Source: Rhynchospora pubera (lineage: Eukaryota > Streptophyta > Magnoliopsida > Poales > Cyperaceae). Taken from it: DNA of 64,000 nt. Positions 1 to 14,100 of the stretch are shown piece by piece. Below the pieces are notes generated by a model, which saw nothing but the letters and a program-made list of their open reading frames with translations, was not told the origin of the DNA and searched no databases. How positions within the stretch are numbered: the stretch's first letter is position 1; every line of letters starts with the position of its first letter. The stretch lies in the NCBI GenBank assembly GCA_028095005.1, contig CM051462.1, positions 238,508,973 to 238,572,972 of the forward strand. The letters are read 5' to 3'. A program made the position numbers and the translations under genes.

Positions 1-770
1 GATGAAGATGTTAGTCACAGGATAAGAGCGGGGTGGGTGAAATGGCGACAAGCATCAGGCGTCCTATGCAATAAGAAAGTCCCGCAGAAGCTAAAAGGCA
101 AGTTCTACAGGACAGCGATTAGACCTGCGATGTTGTATGGCGCAGAATGTTGGGCTACTAAAAGACGACATGTCCAGAAGATGAGTGTAGCTGAGATACG
201 TATGTTGAGGTGGATCTGCGGTCACACGAGGAAAGATCGGATTAGAAATGATGACATACGAGATATGGTTGGGGTCGCACCAATAGAGGAGAAGTTGATC
301 CAACATCGTTTGAGATGGTTTGGACATATCCAACGCAGACCTCCAGAGGCACCGGTACGTATCAGAATTCTTAATCATTTCGAGAACACCCGGAGGGGGA
401 GAGGGAGACCAAGATTGACATGGGAAGAAGCGGTGAAAAGAGACCTTAAAGAATGGAACGTCTCCAAGGAGTTGGCGATCGATAGGAGCGCTTGGAAGTT
501 AGCAATTCATGTACCGGAGCCATGACGTAGGAACTTAGGGGTAGGAGCGATGCCATAGGTTTGTAGGTCCCTCTATTAGGTCACGGTCGAGGTCTAGGTT
601 TCTACTATTACTATTATTATTAGAGGTATTATTATTAGTATGGCTAGTCTTACTATTAGTTGTTTTTTTTTTTTTTTTGTTCTTGGATGTGTTCTCTTGT
701 TGGGTTTCTTTCTAGCCTACCCCAACTTGTTTGGGACAAAAGACTTAGTTGTTGTTGTTGTTGTTGTTGG
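1..770 (+). mobile_element. RTE-type LINE, truncated 3' end
   Basis: The frame at 37-525 reads as the C-terminal end of a plant RTE-clade non-LTR reverse transcriptase, with the family words FYRTAIRPAMLYGAECWA, MRMLRW-like EIRMLRWICGHTRKD and RLRWFGHIQRRP, ending in a stop at 523-525. The 3' tail has the usual plant RTE ending: CCCCAACTTGTTTGGGAC near 721-738 and a (TTG)n run at about 748-769. The copy continues upstream out of the window, so endonuclease and RT catalytic motifs are not seen. It lies in sense orientation in a PRP40 intron, ending about 65 bp before a splice acceptor. I did not find a target-site duplication because the 5' end is missing. Confidence 0.85.
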
Positions 771-833
771 GACTACGGTCATTTACTCAGAAATTATCTT
801 ACTGTTCTGTTGCTTCATTTTAATTTTTTGAAG

Positions 834-3800
834 GGAACAGCTGCGCAATCAGTTTCATCGGAGAGCACCCCTTCAGACTGGATAGAGCATACAGCAGCTG
901 ACGGTAAAAAGTAAGTTTGCATGTGGGAGATACCTATGGTCATGTGGAACCACTTTTTCGGTTTGCATCTAAGGAAACAATTTGTCTCAGACCAATTAAG
1001 GCAATTTTTAATGGGCTGAAAGGTTTGGAGTTGTAACAAATTTGATTGTGTTGCAAAATGAATATGCGATAATGTGAGGATCATATATAATTTTGTAGTA
1101 GATTAGTAACCCCTTGAGGTTACTACTTCACAAAAATTGTGAGGAGCAAGATAAAACTGCTAATGATTGTTCATTTAAAAGTATGAAATTTTATTTTCAC
1201 TCCAGCACAAATTGGTGCTTCCTGGTCTTATTGTTCTCGATTTTTGTATTTGTCTATAGATACTATTATAATAAGAAGACTAGGCAATCTAGTTGGGAGA
1301 AGCCTCTTGAGCTGATGACACCTATCGAGGTGAGCCATTTATTGTTTTGCACGGTCTCTTTTCCTCATGGCTGTTGTAACTCTATCAAGCATTTGCTTTC
1401 TTTTTTGGGCCAAGTTTTGATTTATATATGCAATTTGCGTAATTGTGACCATTTGGGGTAATTCTAACAAATATTTCAGCGGTAACAATTGTACTGAACT
1501 GGTGGCCTAATTGGGTCGTTTTGGAGGCCTGGTCAAGCATGGTTTGTTCTTTTGTGTAATCTTGAGAGGGGATTCTTTCTCTTCTTTCTCAATTTTGCCA
1601 CATGTACCACTAGTATGTTCTCTCTGATTTATTCCCTTTTTGATGATAGAAAACATAAATCTGGAATTCACAGTGAGATTTTAGTCAAAATTTTTGTTGA
1701 TGCTTCTGATTAATATTCAATAAAGTCAGTAGCATTATTTATTTACATAAATGAGAAACACATAATTATTAAGCCTTTAGAGGACAAATCTTGTTGACAA
1801 GTGATTCATCAAAATGTGGACTTAATTGTTAATATGAAAGTATTTAATCAATTCAGCGTTAGTTCTATTTAACTTAAGCAACTGATGTTAGGTTGAATAC
1901 TTGGGAAATTCTACTTTGATGATTCCATTTTGGTTGGGTAGAACCCAAATCCATTAAGATGAGTTGCATCTCAATATGAACTATCTTATGAGCTTTGAGA
2001 AGTAATAAATTGCATTCTTGGCTCATGTCCAAATCTGTCTGTAGCCTTGAACCCTCAATGGTTGTATTCATGCTTGTTACAAGTTTAATTTTCATGAAGT
2101 TACACATTATATCATATATGCTGTGTACATCCTTTATTTCTGTTAATATACCGTGAAGTAGAGGATGTGTTTTCTACTATGGAGCGGTTCTGTTGGTTGA
2201 CATGACGTACTCTTCACATAATATTTATGTTTGCTGAGGTTTATCTGACAGAATGCTGTACTACGGCTTGTTTGTTACGGCAACTATATCAATATACAAT
2301 AGAGGGAGGGATGGTGGGGTTAAGGATGGAGGAAAAGAACAGATGGGTGGGGTTGTTGGAGGGAACAGAAATGCATCTCTAATGTGCAAGAAAATAAATG
2401 AAAGAGTTCCAAAGTAAATTTGTTTGATGGATCTAATTTTCTTGTTTTTCATTACATTACAATTAATTTCTAGTACTTATTGTTTCCATTATTGAAGTTA
2501 GAACTTTGGGTTCTGATATTATATTTTTAGCCAGCTTATTGATGTTAAATTTATTTTAGTACGATATAATTTTGTTTGGGATAAAGGCTTTGAACTGAAA
2601 TGAACTTATTGTTGTTTAATATCTGCGTCTTATCTGATATCTATACTTTATCATTCCATTCACATTTTGCATTGTTATGGAGAATTATTAATCAAACTAT
2701 GGTCAACAACACTCACTTTAAACAGTACCAATTATTTCTGATAAGTTGTATAGGAACAACTAAAAATCCTATATGTATAGAAATTAAACAATGGAGATAA
2801 TGAGTTAATCTGCCTAAGCATGGTGGTACTGAGTGGTACATAGTTGTTGCCTCATTTTACAACTGTACATAAAAGCAGACAATATATAATATGTTTTTAA
2901 TATCTTTTTTTCTCTCCAATTCTATTTTGTTGTGATTATACAGCGTGCAGATGCCTCAACTCCTTGGAAAGAATTTACCACCCCTGAGGGCCGCAAGTAT
3001 GTTTAAACATTTTATTTCTATTCCATGCAAAAAAGGTGATGTTTTGTGTTTAACTTGATGAAATTGATGATAATTAATTTCAGATACTACTTCAACAAGG
3101 AAACAAAGCAATCGAAATGGACAATACCTGACGAGCTTAAGGTTTTGCATACTTTTCTGTATATGTAGCTTAAAACTTCAACTTGAATACTGAGTTCTGA
3201 AAATAATGCATAGTTTATTACTTTTTTTCCCTTTTCTTTTCTGTAACAGTTGGCTCGTGAACTAGCAGAAAAGGCGGCAGCAAACAAGCAGCCAGCATCA
3301 GAAGCTGCACCTCCAGTGTCAACTGCCCCAGTCAATGTGGCTGCTCCATCTGGTAATATGGCTTCAACTCAACCAGAACCAGTTGGCTCAGGCTCTGTTG
3401 CCGTTGTTTCTTCTGGCGTTTCGACCCCTCCTCTAACTGCTGTTACGCCTCCTTTAAATGATGTGACACCTCCAGCTTCAGGAAATTCTGATCCTCTTGG
3501 TACCAACAGTGACAAGTAAGGATAATTTTCTTGTACTGGATCTTATGGTTAATTACCTGAATTGATGTATTTTGTTTTCCAGTCTTGCACTATTGTTTAA
3601 TTTTGTGTCATGATGCTGGTTTCGCTTGATAGTTTTCAATGCTGGTAGCACCAGGACCTACATACTACATTTTATGTTGGAAGTTTTTAGATATAGAACC
3701 TGATACTTGGAAAGTAACTGTGCAGAATAAATCAAGTTGATGCTCAGTTGCCTAATGGAGCTTCTTTGCAAGATCTAGAGGTACACTTTTGGAATTTGTC

Positions 3801-6800
3801 CACCTGTGCTTATAATTCATTCAAATTGAAATGCTTTAAGGAAGATTTATTTTGTGTTTTTCTCTGAAATCAAGTTACTAGCGAAAGGCTTGGCGACAAA
3901 AAGAAAGGACCGAAAGTACCAAACTGATAGGGCCCACTTTAGATTTTTCTATACAACATTTTTAAACACTAGCTGTAGCCTAAGTGCCTAACCCTAGCTG
4001 CTACATCTTGACGGTTTTTTTTGCAATAATATACTCTTTTTTTCTCTTTTAATTCATGGAGGAGGCAAAAAAGGCAATGCCAGTTATTGGGAAGATCAAT
4101 ACAACCCCTGTCGAGGAAAAGAAGTTCGAAGAAGAACCTTTTGTATATGCTACCAAGCAGGTTAGTTATCTTTTGTTAAACATACATGATATTTTTGGCT
4201 GGTTAAAATACATGTCACAAATATCTTGTTTATTACAGGCCATGATTTAACCTTATTATTTGTATGATTTAAGATCAATCATATCTTATATGATTAGAAC
4301 ATGGTGGAATTTGTTTGCATCTGAACCCCCTTTGTGGACATTTATTATACATACTTTTCTGTACCACAATTGATTCAGTAATTCCTTTAATTGAATAGGA
4401 GGCAAAAAATGCATTTAAAGCGTTGCTTGAATCAGCAAATGTTGAGGCTGACTGGACTTGGGACCAGGTGAGAGGTGCTACTTGTGTGTTTGCTGCTTTT
4501 TTACTATTTTCTTTCTTGCTCTGAAACTTAAAAAATTTGTTTGTTTTAGGCTATGAGGGTTATTATTAATGACAAGAGGTATGGTGCTTTGAAAACACTC
4601 GGTGAGAGGAAACAAGCATTTAATGAGGTATCTATCTTCTGAATGTATTACTATATTCGTAGTTTTTTAAACACATATTATTGAATACGTAGATTTTGTT
4701 TTGTATTGGTCTGAAGTTTTGCATTTTTCTTGGACTGTCTAACATTTAGTCAAATGCCTAGAACCTGGTAGAGGAGAACAAGCTTGGAAGTTATCAATTA
4801 TATATATGATTTGATTAAAAGTTTAAAACTCTAGTCCCTGCTTATGCGTCAGTTTTAGGTCAGAAATCCAAAGAACGCATAAGAATGTATATGTAAAAAA
4901 AGAGCTTCTGCTGTACTAAAGTATTGATACTTATGGTGGTTTTGTGACTTTGGTTAATGTGTCCTTGTTTTATGCTGTAGTATTTGGGGCAGAGAAAGAA
5001 GCACGAGGCTGAGGAGAGGCGCATGAAGCAGAGAAAAGCTCGGGAAGACTTCACCAAGATGCTGGAGGTAATCTTTTGTTTGGAACAGTGCCTTGCAACT
5101 ATCGATTGATTATTATTGATCTTTTTTTGAGATACAACATTTTTTATCCTTTTCAGGAATGCAAGGAGCTTACCTCAACGACCCGTTGGAGGTACCTTTC
5201 TTCCATTTTTCTTTTTTCTTTTTTCTCTAATTGAGAGAAATTCCCATTTGCCTTCTCATATGTAAATATGTAACACATATAAGTTTCTATGGTTTCCACC
5301 TTGAGATTTCACTTTAGTGGTAGTTTGTTACTTCTAACTAGAAGAATTTTCTGCACCAAGGAAAAAGAAATGGGAAAAAAAGCGAAAAAAAAATAATCCT
5401 ACGAATGACAGTTTTCTTTCAGGCAGGGGCGGAGCCAAGGTGGGGGCCCTGGTGGGCTTGGCCTCCCCACATTTTTAAATTTGATTAATATTTATAAGCT
5501 AAATTTAGTGAAAGTATGGGTAATTATGTAGATTGGCCCCTTTAAAAAAGTAACATTTACATATTGGCCCCACTTAAGTTATTTTTCTGGCTTCGCCCCT
5601 GCTTTCAGGTTTTTAGAATTTAATCTTGATTGCTAGCTCATGTATGCTGCAATGCTAACGATGTGAATATTTCAGCAAAGCCATAACTATGTTTGAGGAG
5701 GATGAACGCTTCAGTGCAGTTGAACGCCCAAGAGATCGAGAGGATCTCTTTGAGAGCTACTTAGATGAACTTCAGAAGAAGGTTTGTTTCATTATTCGGA
5801 AGGAATTTTTCCTGTTCCCTGAACAAACTGTAAAATAAAATTATATCTTCCCTAAAAAGTTTAAGTTTTTGCATGGAGCCATGCAAGCACAGAGATATGA
5901 CTTCTCTGTTACTTCTCCTTTGTCCTGTATTACTTCAAGTAGGGAAATTTTGAAGCAAATTGGAGAGAAAGAGAGACAAAAGGACATCTCCTGTATTGCA
6001 TTTTCAGTGTTCTTGAAGTTGGTTAGTATGTCTGTTCTGGGTTGTCGGCGGCTTAAGGGTGGTTAGCATGTTGGTCCTTCTGGGCTATCGGTGACTTTTT
6101 TCTTGTGGTTTTCTGGTTTGGGTGCTATTGAAATCAACATCCCCTCCTATCCCCCTATATAAATAACTTTTCTTCTCAGGAAGTCCAATACAAAGATACA
6201 ACTATAATCATTGTATAGATGTGAATCAATTATATTTCATCTTAAATGAATTCACTGAGCAGGAAAGATTGAGGGCAGCTGAAGAGCACAAGAAAAATCT
6301 TGCAGACTACAGGGCTTTCCTTGAATCATGCGACTTCATCAAGGTTTGCATTTTTGTGCTTTCTTTTACAAGTTACACACTGCATTTTATAATTTGTGCA
6401 AATACTTGAAGTTCTCTCATTGACAAGGAGCACACTCAAATTGTTAATCTGTGAAGGTGAAGGCACTGTTTGCCTCCTCTACCTTCGAGCCATTTCCTTG
6501 GGCCCATGTTGAACTTTAATCAAGTTAACTTTGTGGGAACGTCCTATGAGACCATTTGTTTAGACTTTTAGTAATACAAAAAAATCAGGAAATTTATTCT
6601 ATGCTCCCTTTGTTTAATCTGGACTACTGGTTCCTAGTTAAAGTTTGAGACTGAGAAGTAATTTTAATGAAAGCATTGCTATTTTATTCCTTTTTGGAAG
6701 GTAACTTCATTAAACTTTGGATAGGTTAACACACAATGGAGAAAAGTGGCAGATAAACTAGAAGATGATGAGAGGTGTGCTCGTCTTGAGAAGCTTGACC

Positions 6801-9800
6801 GTTTGGAGGTTTTCCAGGTTCGTTTTGTGCACAGGCCGTTGTATATGTGTTTCAGAAACTTCAATGAGGGTTCTGTCAGATCAAGATTGGCATTGATGTC
6901 AAATTATATAATGGAGGGAATAATCTTTATAAGTAAATACATAATTGCAACTAAATGAGGGTTCTGTCGGATCAAGATTGTGTTCTAGATTCCTTTTGAA
7001 GTAACTGTTAATGAGCTGGATGCATCTTTGGGTTCAGTACATATTATCAGGTGGATTGGATCTATGCTGATCTCATCCTTCATGCTAGCAGTTTAGGTTG
7101 GGAATAATTTTGTTTTGTTGGGGTTGTTTGGGTTGTTTGTTTACATATTAAAATTTTTAATGTTCTTCAGGAGTATATACTTGACCTGGAGAAAGAAGAG
7201 GAAGAGCAGAAGAGAATCCAGAAGGTTAGACCTATTATGTCTAACCTGACTATGATTACTTTTCATTGTTATTATACTCAGAATTTTTTTTTTAATTTGG
7301 TTAACTAAGTACTCAATCTGAACTAATGATTAATGATAATGTATGATTGTAAAAATAAAAAAAAAATTGATCAAAAAATATTATACAATTGTTCTGAGAC
7401 TAAGTTTTAAATTGAAATTATGTATCATGTATTGAAGACGCAACAAAGGAGACAAGAAAGGAAAAACCGGGATGAGCTTAGAAAGATGATGGAAGATCAC
7501 ATTGCCTCTGGGGTTCTCAATGCAAAAACACGCTGGAGTGATTATTGCATGCAGGTACTTTTTTTTCTCTTAAGCTGTGGTTGAGCTAGAAAGAGCTTAT
7601 GCTAATATATGAAAGTAAAAACAATCAGAGAGGTAACTGACAAAATTATGTTTTTCTTTTTGCAATTTCTAAATGCCAACTCCTTGAATATCAAATCCAA
7701 AATTCTGAATCTCTCAAACCCTTCTGATTTCTGTTGATCATTGTTTTACTCTGATAACTCAGTCCTGTGTAGACCAACAACTTATAATGTAAAAATAATC
7801 ACATTGTATTATATAGGTGAAGCACACAAAGCCTTACATATTAGTAGCAGAGAACACTTCTGGCTCGACCCCCAAGGACTTATGGGAAGATGTCTTTGAG
7901 GAGCTTGAGAAGCAGGTTTAACTTGGTGACCTCTTTCTCATTTAATATGCACAGATTTCCTTTTTCATTCTTTTTGTCTTGTTAAATTTGACATTCTTGT
8001 TCTTTTCACCTCCTGTAATAGTACAATGAAGATAAGGCCCAAATCAAAGAAGCAATGAAGCTTGGCAAGGTGATTATATTAGCTTACTTTGTGCATAATG
8101 TGTTCATTATTATATTATACGTATATACATGTTCCTGTTTACACAGCAAGATTTTGTTGACTTGTACTTGACTTTCAACGGTAAGGGCCGATATACAAGA
8201 TGCACGAAAATAACTTTAAACCAGTAGCAGATAATATGAATGATGTGCATTTTGGGCATTTTGTCAAGTGTGATGCATTATTGAATATGTTGCATTTTGG
8301 ATTGACGGGGGTGCCAATTATTTTATATCAGATGAACTTGGACTCTTCAACAACATTGGATAGCTTTAAGACTTCTTTACTAGAAGCAAATAGTGTTAAG
8401 GGAATATCTGATATAAACCTCAAGGTAACATTCTCTTTTTCTCTTTTGTTTTTTTTTTCTTTGCAACATATTTGTACGCCTCTTTTATGTGCAAAACATT
8501 TTGATATTCAGACTCTTGTATCTTACAAATTATACCTTGTTCTTGTAGCTTATATTTGAGGAGTTAATGGAAAGGCAAAAAGAGAAGGAAGAGAAAGAGA
8601 TGAAGAAAAAACAACGTCTCAAGGAGAAGTTTGCTGACCTCTTGTATTCTATTAAGGTAGTATCTGTTCCTTGCATTGAATTTTCGTCTCTTTAGTTCTT
8701 TCTTTCATCTGCTTAAATGTCTCAAGGAGAAGTTCGCTGTTATCCTGTATTCTACATAGTTAGATGTCTATTCCATGCATTGAATTTTCATTTTTTTGTC
8801 TTTTTGTCTTCTTGCTATATAATTGCCATTGAAGTGAATACAGGTAATGTGTACTTGTATTGATGCTGGACTAGCTGGTTTTCAGTAGCATTTATAATTT
8901 TTTTGGGGTTGCTAAGCTTGGATACCTAAAACTTTTTTAATGTGGTTTTAGGAAATAACTGCTGCTGCATCATGGGAAGAATCAAAATCACTATTTGAAG
9001 AGAGTGCAGAATTCAAGTAATATTTTCATTAGTTATATTCAAGGTTTAACTTCTGTTATCTTAAAAACTTTGTAATTGTGTTATAACATGTAATTGTATA
9101 ACAGGGCTCTAGGTGATGAAGTGGCAGCAAAAGAGCAATTTGATGAGTGTATCTCTCACTTGAAAGAGAAACAGAAGGAGAAAGAACGCCAGAGAGAGGA
9201 AGAGAAAGTAAGCTTTATTGATTTAACAGTGCATCTATCACTGTGGTTCTACCTTTTTCTTTGCTTTTGTTTAATTTTCTTTTGTCCAAGCCAACTAAGT
9301 GATTTCATTACCTGAAACAGGCGAGGAAGGAGAGGGAAAGAGAAGAGAAGGAGAAGAGGAGGGAGAGAGAAAAAGAGAAGAGAGAGAAAGAGAGAGAGAA
9401 AGAGAAAGAGAGGAAGGAGAAAGATCGTGACCGTGAAAAAGATAAGGACAAAGATGGTGATGTAGATGCTCATGGTTCTTCCAAAGACAGGAGCAGTAAG
9501 AGAGACAGGGAAAAGGACAAGGAAAAAGATAAGGATAGAGAGAGAAAGCACAGGAAACGCCACCATGATGCTGCTGAGGATGGCAATGATAATTCTGACA
9601 AGGATGAAAAAGAGGATTCCAAGAAGTCTCGGAGGCATAGTAGCGACCGCAAGAAATCCCGCAAGGTTTGGTGTTTTGAAACTGATTACTTGTTTGTTTT
9701 AGTAGGATTTGGAAGGTCTAATTACATTCCCATTAGGGTGCATCCAGTAGGAATTGAACATTATATGCTTGTGCAGCATGGGCATGGTTCTGATTCAGAC

Positions 9801-9917
9801 AGCGAGAACCGGCACAAGAGGCACAGAAGGGAGAGAGATGGTGGTTCCCGCCGAAGTTCTGGTCTGCACGAAGAGCTTGAAGACGGAGAACTTGGTGAAG
9901 ATGGTGAAATTCATTAA
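834..9917 (+). CDS. PRP40A: Pre-mRNA-processing protein 40 (PRP40), 3' 24 exons, 5' partial
   Basis: U1 snRNP-associated splicing factor that in this family bridges the 5' splice site and branch-point proteins and binds the RNA polymerase II CTD. Exons: 834-910, 1260-1329, 2944-2996, 3084-3141, 3250-3515, 3726-3780, 4062-4160, 4399-4467, 4550-4627, 4981-5067, 5157-5191, 5676-5781, 6263-6343, 6725-6817, 7171-7224, 7438-7554, 7817-7915, 8022-8069, 8332-8424, 8549-8656, 8952-9016, 9105-9207, 9321-9665, 9777-9917. They join to 2400 nt in one open frame (799 residues). WW1 is in the first two exons (DWIEHTAADGKKYYYN..SSWEKP), WW2 in the next two (PWKEFTTPEGRKYYFN..SKWTIP). FF repeats follow (DWTWDQ, TRWSKAI, TQWRKVADKLEDD, TRWSDYC, ASWEESK), then a Lys/Glu/Arg-rich tail ending ELEDGELGEDGEIH. 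The N-terminus lies upstream of the window. The acceptor at 4062 and the A paralogue assignment are the least certain points. Confidence 0.93.
5424..5601. mobile_element. hAT-like MITE in a PRP40 intron
   Basis: A 178-bp element with terminal inverted repeats CAGGGGCGGAGCCA and CAGGGGCGAAGCCA (reverse complement of the right end). It is flanked by a perfect 8-bp direct repeat, CTTTCAGG, at 5416-5423 and 5602-5609. The 8-bp duplication and CAGGGGCGG-type ends are typical of non-autonomous hAT elements. It sits in the intron between the 5157-5191 and 5676-5781 exons and has no coding capacity. Confidence 0.9.
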
Positions 9918-11112
9918 ACAACCAAACTGCTGCATCCTTCCAGTTTAGTCATTGATTAGTGATTAAACTCACTTTTGCTAAAAAAAACAGAGTTGCTAAA
10001 TTAAAGAGCTTAGCAGCAAGCGATGATTAACATGTTATTGGAGCATAGTGTCGTGTTTTATTGGTAGATGTTTAGGGCTAGAATGGTATAGTAAGCTGTG
10101 GCGTTGCTCCTGTTTGTCTGTGTGGTATAGTTCAATTTATTGACTTGATTAAAATTTAGAACTTGAATAATCTGTGCTTTAAGTTTTATATGCAATGCCT
10201 TATTTGCTGTTGCATGGTGCCTTTGTATCACGAGTCAATACAGTTGAATTAGATGGAAAAAGCTTGATTTGCATTTATGTTGTAGACGAAAATTATTAAA
10301 CTGCTGGAATTTAATGGGATTATCCCTTTAGACACGCTACATGCTGCATCCAGGGGACTGTTAGATAGCTATGAATTAGTTTAAAAGATAATGGGAAATG
10401 AAAAAAAAAAAGCTCTTGTGGTTATTTTAACCGCTTAGCTACTGAGTCTGCTGTCACATAATGCACCCTAAAGATCTGACAAAAAGGCCATATTGTTTCA
10501 TAATATATCGTAGAAACTCGATGTTAGAGAGATATTAGATGCAATTGATTGCCTCCAGGTCGATCTTAGCAATCAATTTATCACTGTGCCAGCTAATCTA
10601 TGCTTCTCTGTTACTATCCTCAAACTGGGTTCTGCATTCCTGAATCTATAACATGAACTGTAATAAAAGGCATAAAATATGAACAGACCCCTCATCCTAT
10701 TTTTGAGGGGGCAGCAATTACAGTGATAATTTACCGGTCCGAGATTAATCATGCCTTTGAACAGGCCTTGAAAAATGTACCTGACGTTACATTACTTCTC
10801 ACCATCCGAAGATTTTACGGACAAATATTTACTGCTAACATTTATTTTTTGTTTTGCCTTGTTAAATATACATATTCTTGATTTCGCACGTCAAAGAAAA
10901 AGCAGAAATGATCATATAGCAGCAACTACATAATATTCTTCCTTCATCAAGTTTTTTTTTTAAAAAAAATCTAAAAAAATTTAGCACAGCATTGAAATAA
11001 AGAGAACGCAGATCTGGTACATAGATCTCAGTTTCTAATAATACATTGAGATTTCTAATTCATTAAGCACACGAGGAACAGAAAAGTTTCCCAACAACAA
11101 TTAAATTAAACA
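9918..11112. other. 3' intergenic region between convergent PRP40 and RPT4
   Basis: The two genes face each other tail-to-tail with 1.2 kb between stop codons. The sequence is AT-rich and should hold both 3' UTRs and polyadenylation signals. No RNA gene or further coding frame is seen. Confidence 0.6.
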
Positions 11113-14100
11113 CTAATCCTTTCCAAAATCAGCACTGTAGTGTGCACTTGACTCCAATTTCTTTGCTTCATTCAGTTTCCTAACAGCCTGCATTTGTCAG
11201 GAGCCAACAGTTACAACATATTTTCTTTAATCCTATTTTATTTTTGCAAAAATTCCTTTCTTAAAAAAGGAACTTTCTAATTTTTTATCGGATTCAATCA
11301 ACTTTGATTGTTCTCTTTATTTATAAAAAGAACTCTTGAAATGATTAAAAAAAAAGGATTTCTGATCACAGATTCCCAAAAATAGGTCAAATTGGAAGAA
11401 TTTAACTATATTTTTATTGATCATCTGGGATTTTTTTTTTATCTAAACTCTGAAAACCAAATACCAAATTTAAGACGTACCGAAAAACATTAATATATTC
11501 ATCAAAATTGTTCTACAGCTATCTGAACTGATACAAGTCCTAGGAACACATCAAATCTGAAAAGAAATATATCGATAAGGATTCAGCTGTTACCTTCATG
11601 AAATCTTCATGGATTACATAGTCACGTTCTGCACGGATAGCAGACATGCCCGCCTCAGTACAAACATTACGCAGGTCAGCTCCATTGAATCCCTGGAAGT
11701 AAAACAATAAAAAGTATATATCAATAATTGATAAATGCCAAAAAAATAATTGGAGAGCACAAGTTTGAATCTGAATTTGGAATATTTAACTCTCAGATGT
11801 ACAAGAGAATAGTATGAAGAATGTAATATTATTTTACTGATGCCTGTCTCCTACTTTCTCCGGAGAAAACCCCAACCTGTTCCCCCTAATTCTTAGTAGA
11901 GTTGCAAAAAGAAGGCAAGCCAGAAGAAGTGTTAACATCCTTTCTGGAAACTGTGGCTTCACTAAATTCTTCAACTGTCTAACACATACTTTTAGAATCG
12001 TAAAATGTATCGTGTATCGATGGATTTAGTATCGAACCGTGTATCGTGTATCGTAACGAATCGTTAAAGATACGTTAACAATGATATGTTCATCCATTTA
12101 GTCATCATTAGGTGGAAGTATTGGTTATTACTGTATAATTTGTCTAATTTATTTGAGTAACATCATCTGCGTAATTTATAAAATTATATTGTAAATTACT
12201 GTATTATTATTAACATTATTATATCATTTTTACTATATAAAATATAAAAATTGTAGTCATTTTAATCATTATATTTGTACTTGTACTTGTATAATATTAT
12301 ATTATTATTATTTCATATTCATTACTTGTACTTGTACTTGTATAATACTATGTAACTTATATAAATTATAAATTTATAATTAGTATAATCATTAATGATT
12401 AATAATGTGGATTATATAATATAATTATAATTATAATATATCTGAAAGTTAATTGGTAATTTGGTATAGTTGGAATATAAATATCTATAAGTTAATTAAT
12501 ATAAATATCATATAATTCTCTAGTTGAAATAAGACAAACAGAGGGGTAAAGCCCACTTGAGCCCATTTCTTATGTCCAATTAATATGGGTCCCACCTGTC
12601 AGTTTCTTCTCTTTCCCATTCACATTTCTTCTCCTCTGGGCTCTGGCGCACGAAGAAAAGAAAAGAAAATATCTATCTCGTTATCTGATTGGTTACTACC
12701 GTATCGTTCGTATCGCACGATTCGATACGATACGTGTATCGCTCGTTGAATCGCGCACGATTCCGGCGATACCCTCCATCTCCGATACAAAGGCACGGTA
12801 CGTCTCGATTAGGCTTTGACTCGTACCGTACCGTGCGATTCGTAACGTGAATCGTACGATACTAAAATGTATGGTCTAACACCTTATGCATGACAACTCT
12901 CAGATTTGCAAACTTAGAACAAACAGTTTTTTTAGAGCAATAAATAATTCATCAGCAGAAAGTGGGTATTGGATATTCAGTTGCAGAACCTCCTCCCCAG
13001 AAGAACAAAAAAATTAAAATCAAAACAAACCTCAGCTAGTTTTACGACAGCCTCATAGTCGATCTCTCCATGCTTGGCTATGCTAGCTGCATGGATTTTC
13101 AGGATCTCCATTCGAGACTGTTCATTAGGCAATGGTATCTCTATCTTTCTGTCCAGCCGACCTGGCCTCAGCAGGGCAGGGTCCAGCACATCAGGTCGAT
13201 TTGTTGCCATTATCATCTTGACCTGTTATTCAAAAGTAAAAAATCGGCACTAACTACTACTGTCAAAACAATTTCCTCTAAATACTGATTTGAAACTCTG
13301 GATTGTTATGCCAAAATATTAGACTAATAGGCACAGCATGACAATAGCATGGTACCTATTGATGTATCATTTGGCCAGAATTAATGTTTAATAAAATATG
13401 CCCCTATCTCAATACATTTATGCAAATTCAACACAACAGATTTGAGAAAACTGCACATTTTATCACACTCTCAAGCACAGTAAGAATCATTAAGAATCAC
13501 CAAAAAGGAACAGTAATGCCTTTAGACAAAAGGTATCTCAGCTGAGGGGCAATCTTAATAGAAAGGTTCATATACTTGGTGATTCCGTTGGTTATAGCAT
13601 ATGCCATGACAGAAACCATTTCTTTTGTTAACAATAATAATGAACCAGAATGATCACCTTGCCGAGCTCATCAAAGCCATCCAGCTGGTTCAGAAGCTCC
13701 ATGAGGGTGCGCTGGATCTCACGGTCAGCACTTGTCCCCTCACTGAATCGACGACCTCCAATCGCATCTATCTCATCCATAAATATTATGCATGGCTAAA
13801 AGGCAGAAACCAGTTTAACTTGGATCAAATTCCTTCTATCTTGTCAGGTGATTAATCACACAATTCAAGGAAATAGAGGTCTATTTTTGCATAATGAGTA
13901 TTAAAGCAAAGAGTAAGGCTTATTTTTTTTTTGTGTGGGCCATGTCACTCTAAAATTTAATTTATCTAAAGAAGATAAATCAAATTTACCTGATGGTCCC
14001 GTGCATAGTTAAACATTTCCCGAATCAGCCTTGCACTTTCACCAATATATTTGTCAATGATAGCACTTGATACGACCTATATAATGAAATGCAACATAAA

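Noticed and set aside
8200..8331. In-frame upstream extension of the PRP40 exon at 8332-8424
   Set aside because: Reads MHENNFKPVADNM.. without family similarity; a good acceptor TATATCAG precedes 8332.
9249..9638. 129-aa minus-strand frame
   Set aside because: Antisense shadow of the purine-rich Lys/Glu/Arg exon of PRP40.
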